In this document: piece after piece, positions 6,088 to 6,905 of the stretch
Numbering within the stretch: the first letter of the stretch is position 1
Layout: every line of letters starts with the position of its first letter
Position numbers and translations under genes: made by a program
Notes under the pieces: generated by a model
Databases searched by the model: none
What the model saw: only the letters and a program-made list of their open reading frames with translations
What the model was told of the DNA's origin: nothing
NCBI GenBank assembly: GCA_946415695.1
Contig: CAMKTM010000125.1
Span: 1-6,905 of the forward strand
From: an uncultured Prevotellaceae bacterium
Lineage (GTDB): Bacteria; Bacteroidota; Bacteroidia; Bacteroidales; Bacteroidaceae
Reading direction: 5' to 3'
Length of the DNA: 6,905 bases

Positions 6088-6612
6088 ATGAAAGGAAATG
6101 ACCCATTTCGATTACATACAGTTACAATAAAATGGAGTAATCCTATTCTTTGGGAGAATATTAATCTATATAACAAAGACTGGAATGGCGGATTTTATTA
6201 CATAACAAGAATAATCCATCGAGCAAATGGAGATTATGAAACTCCTATATACATTGGAAAAACGAAAGGAAAAATATCCAAAAGAATTTGTCAACATCAT
6301 ATTCAAGATTCAAACACACCATTCTTACAAGAATATGGAGATTTCCGTGTTCGTTTCGGAATAATAGTTTCGCCTATGGAATACAAGAAAGTATACCATT
6401 ATAATAGATTGCTTTTGACAATAGAAAGTGCATTAATTACAGAAGTAATTCCTAAATGTAATTGTTCTCAAAAGAACGCTTACACTCGATGGTATATGCT
6501 TATAATCAAGAGTATTGGCAAACGCGATCGTATACCACATCTAATAGACAATAGAGAACATCAAAATATCATACCATCTCCAGTATGGTGGACTGGGGAC
6601 ACCGTGAACTAA
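6088..6612 (+). CDS. GIY-YIG nuclease-like protein
   Basis: From the ATG at 6088 the product has 174 residues and carries the main marks of the GIY-YIG nuclease fold. G-F-Y stands in place of GIY at 35-37 (GGFYYITRI). YIG is at 55-57 (IYIGKTKG), with R66 and H70 in KRICQHH. The candidate metal-binding Glu is E113 (TIESALI), and PKCN ends at N125. The family cuts DNA in repair, restriction, homing or transposition; the substrate here is unknown. The GIY-to-YIG gap is longer than in UvrC-type domains. Nothing recognisable follows residue 130, so it may be a nuclease domain with a short tail. The reading frame extends back to a TTG at 6040 inside the repeat, but the ATG is preferred. The gene lies 51 bases after mnmE with no clear promoter, so read-through is possible. 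It is far more A+T-rich than mnmE, which suggests horizontal origin. Its 3' end overlaps the convergent gene by 44 bases. Confidence 0.7.
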   Translation: MKGNDPFRLHTVTIKWSNPILWENINLYNKDWNGGFYYITRIIHRANGDYETPIYIGKTKGKISKRICQHHIQDSNTPFLQEYGDFRVRFGIIVSPMEYKKVYHYNRLLLTIESALITEVIPKCNCSQKNAYTRWYMLIIKSIGKRDRIPHLIDNREHQNIIPSPVWWTGDTVN

Positions 6613-6905
6613 TGTGTTGTTTATATGCATAAAGTTTATCTTTGAAATTCTTGAAATCTTGATATAACGTTTCATTATCAAGTTGTACACTATCATGATA
6701 TGGGTAAAGAATATTATTGACCTTAGCTTCAACTGACTGATTTGATCTAATTAGATTAATACGAGGTTTACGAATAAAACTCATCACGTCATTATTCTGC
6801 TCCACGAGAATAGGAAATTCGTAATCAACACCAGTAGCATCATGGCATCTAAATAATTCTGCACAAGCAATTGGACCGCTTAAAATCGCACTGCCATCTT
6901 CACTT
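6569..6905 (-). CDS. Unknown protein, C-terminal part (runs off the right edge)
   Basis: On the minus strand the frame is open from the window edge to a TGA at 6569-6571, giving at least 111 codons of a longer gene. A GTG at 6803-6805 could start a short frame, but the reading frame continues upstream without a stop, so I take it as internal. Segments include ACAELFRCHDATGVDYEFP and FIRKPRINLIRSNQSVEAKV, ending CPQSTILEMV. The tail is charged and probably helical, with no signal or membrane segment. I do not recognise a family. It is A+T-rich like the GIY-YIG gene and converges on it with a 44-base overlap. That favours a real gene pair on one island but says nothing about function. Confidence 0.55.
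   Translation of the reverse strand, partial: SEDGSAILSGPIACAELFRCHDATGVDYEFPILVEQNNDVMSFIRKPRINLIRSNQSVEAKVNNILYPYHDSVQLDNETLYQDFKNFKDKLYAYKQHISSRCPQSTILEMV

Noticed and set aside
6088..6905. Type II restriction-modification system of the Eco29kI (GIY-YIG) kind
   Set aside because: The motif context differs from what I know of Eco29kI, and no methyltransferase motif is visible in the window.

Overview
The window looks like a chromosomal segment from a Bacteroidales bacterium, most likely Prevotella or a close relative. Three things point there. The promoters follow the Bacteroidetes primary sigma pattern (TTTG, about 19 bases, TAnnTTTG). Shine-Dalgarno signals are weak or absent. The surface-protein family at 313-1914 (segment VDLGLPSGTLWATMNVGA, C-terminus ending PVRAVRK) is typical of this group. 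The core genes are moderately G+C-rich with C-ending codons.

Layout, left to right. 1-115 is the last 37 codons of glnS (glutaminyl-tRNA synthetase), followed by a structured intergenic segment with a strong stem-loop. 313-1914 encodes a secreted 533-residue protein in which two copies of a FISUMP/DUF1566-like domain flank a bacterial Ig-like (BIG2) domain. 1915-2940 is about 1 kb without an intact gene. It holds a decayed C-terminal remnant of a second FISUMP-like gene, an array of three 22-bp-period palindromes, a perfect 19-bp inverted repeat with an extra half copy, small hairpins, and a promoter with a heptamer repeat. 2941-4407 encodes a cytoplasmic TPR protein. 4506-4580 on the minus strand is tRNA-Asp(GUC) with its own promoter and terminator. 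4687-6036 is a complete mnmE. The window ends in a strongly A+T-rich segment with a GIY-YIG nuclease-like gene (6088-6612) and a convergent unknown gene that runs off the right edge.

The most notable point is the 3' end of mnmE. Its last codons, stop included, are repeated in a 19-bp tandem duplication (6017-6035 and 6036-6054), and base composition changes abruptly there. The 3' end of mnmE (trmE/thdF) is a known integration site for genomic islands such as SGI1. I therefore read 6036 onward as the left end of an integrated island, or the scar of one, with the GIY-YIG gene and the partial gene as cargo. No integrase lies inside the window, so this remains an inference.

glnS, tRNA-Asp and mnmE all serve translation. 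MnmE, with MnmG, modifies the wobble uridine of tRNAs including tRNA-Gln(UUG), the substrate of GlnRS. The FISUMP gene and the TPR gene are separate functions placed between them, and the roughly 1-kb gap resembles a landing ground for small repeats and gene decay.
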